DNA of 5,898 nucleotides from the NCBI RefSeq assembly GCF_000963705.1, contig NZ_LAJY01000313.1, positions 1-5,898 of the forward strand, written 5' to 3'. Position 1 is the first letter of the stretch. Each line of letters opens with the position of its first letter. The translations under genes were made by a program, and so were the position numbers. Under the pieces are notes generated by a model. That model saw only the letters and a program-made list of their open reading frames with translations. It had not been told where the DNA came from and searched no databases. This stretch comes from Elstera litoralis (GTDB lineage Bacteria; Pseudomonadota; Alphaproteobacteria; Elsterales; Elsteraceae). Below are positions 5,755 to 5,898 of the stretch, piece after piece.

Positions 5755-5898
5755 ATGATGATCGGCACGAAACTAACCGCTGTTGGGCTTCTCGCCCTAG
5801 CTTTGGCGGGGTGCGCGGCTAATCCCGGCGGCTCGGGACAGATTGGCGATTCCTGCGGCGAGCTGGGCTGGGGCCGCATCGGCGGCACCTGGCCGGGG
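5755..5898 (+). CDS. Small secreted lipoprotein, N-terminal part, 3' end outside window
   Basis: The visible 48 residues start with a type II (lipoprotein) signal peptide: a Lys at position 6, a hydrophobic core TAVGLLALALAG, and a lipobox LALAGC with Cys20 as the lipidated residue. The product should therefore be exported by Sec, lipidated and anchored in the inner or outer membrane facing the periplasm. Ala at position +2 argues against the Asp inner-membrane retention signal. The mature part begins Gly/Ser-rich and has a further Cys34 and two Trp residues (39, 46); I recognise no family. Two ATGs stand in tandem (5755 and 5758). The purine stretch GGGGA (5747-5751) is better spaced for the second, so the true protein may be one residue shorter. 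It is transcribed divergently from the aldehyde dehydrogenase. The frame stays open to the window end. Confidence 0.8.
   Translation, partial: MMIGTKLTAVGLLALALAGCAANPGGSGQIGDSCGELGWGRIGGTWPG

Overview
The window looks like chromosomal DNA of a GC-rich alphaproteobacterium, most likely of the Rhodospirillales type. That placement is inferred from the style of the MnmA and ferredoxin proteins, the GC-rich third codon positions and the soluble PAS chemoreceptor; no marker gene in the window proves it. It holds six genes (the first and last cut by the window edges), two convergent or divergent junctions and several hairpins. I see no RNA gene, insertion sequence, phage gene or CRISPR array.

Positions 1-2445 (+ strand) form a sulfur-trafficking block: the C-terminal third of a cysteine desulfurase, an A-type Fe-S carrier (IscA), an adrenodoxin-type [2Fe-2S] ferredoxin and the tRNA 2-thiouridylase MnmA. 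The desulfurase takes sulfur from cysteine, IscA and the ferredoxin serve Fe-S cluster assembly, and MnmA places sulfur on U34 of tRNA. The first two genes are 18 nt apart and the last two 10 nt apart. A 164-nt gap between the pairs holds a weak terminator-like hairpin and a perfect 10-bp inverted repeat, so there are probably two transcription units. No scaffold (IscU) or HscA/HscB chaperone gene lies between these genes.

Positions 2498-3787 (- strand) encode a soluble PAS-MCP chemoreceptor, convergent with mnmA; the short junction carries a GC-rich hairpin. Positions 3974-5500 (- strand) encode an NAD(P)-dependent aldehyde dehydrogenase that ends in a strong intrinsic terminator. A second terminator-like hairpin sits just before the chemoreceptor start, where it could act as an attenuator or overlap the promoter.

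Positions 5501-5754 are a divergent intergenic region with dyad elements. From 5755 to the window end runs the start of a small secreted lipoprotein gene on the + strand. Nothing here amounts to a new biological system. The points most worth a second look are the ferredoxin-MnmA coupling, the reduced Fe-S gene layout and the hairpin in the chemoreceptor leader.
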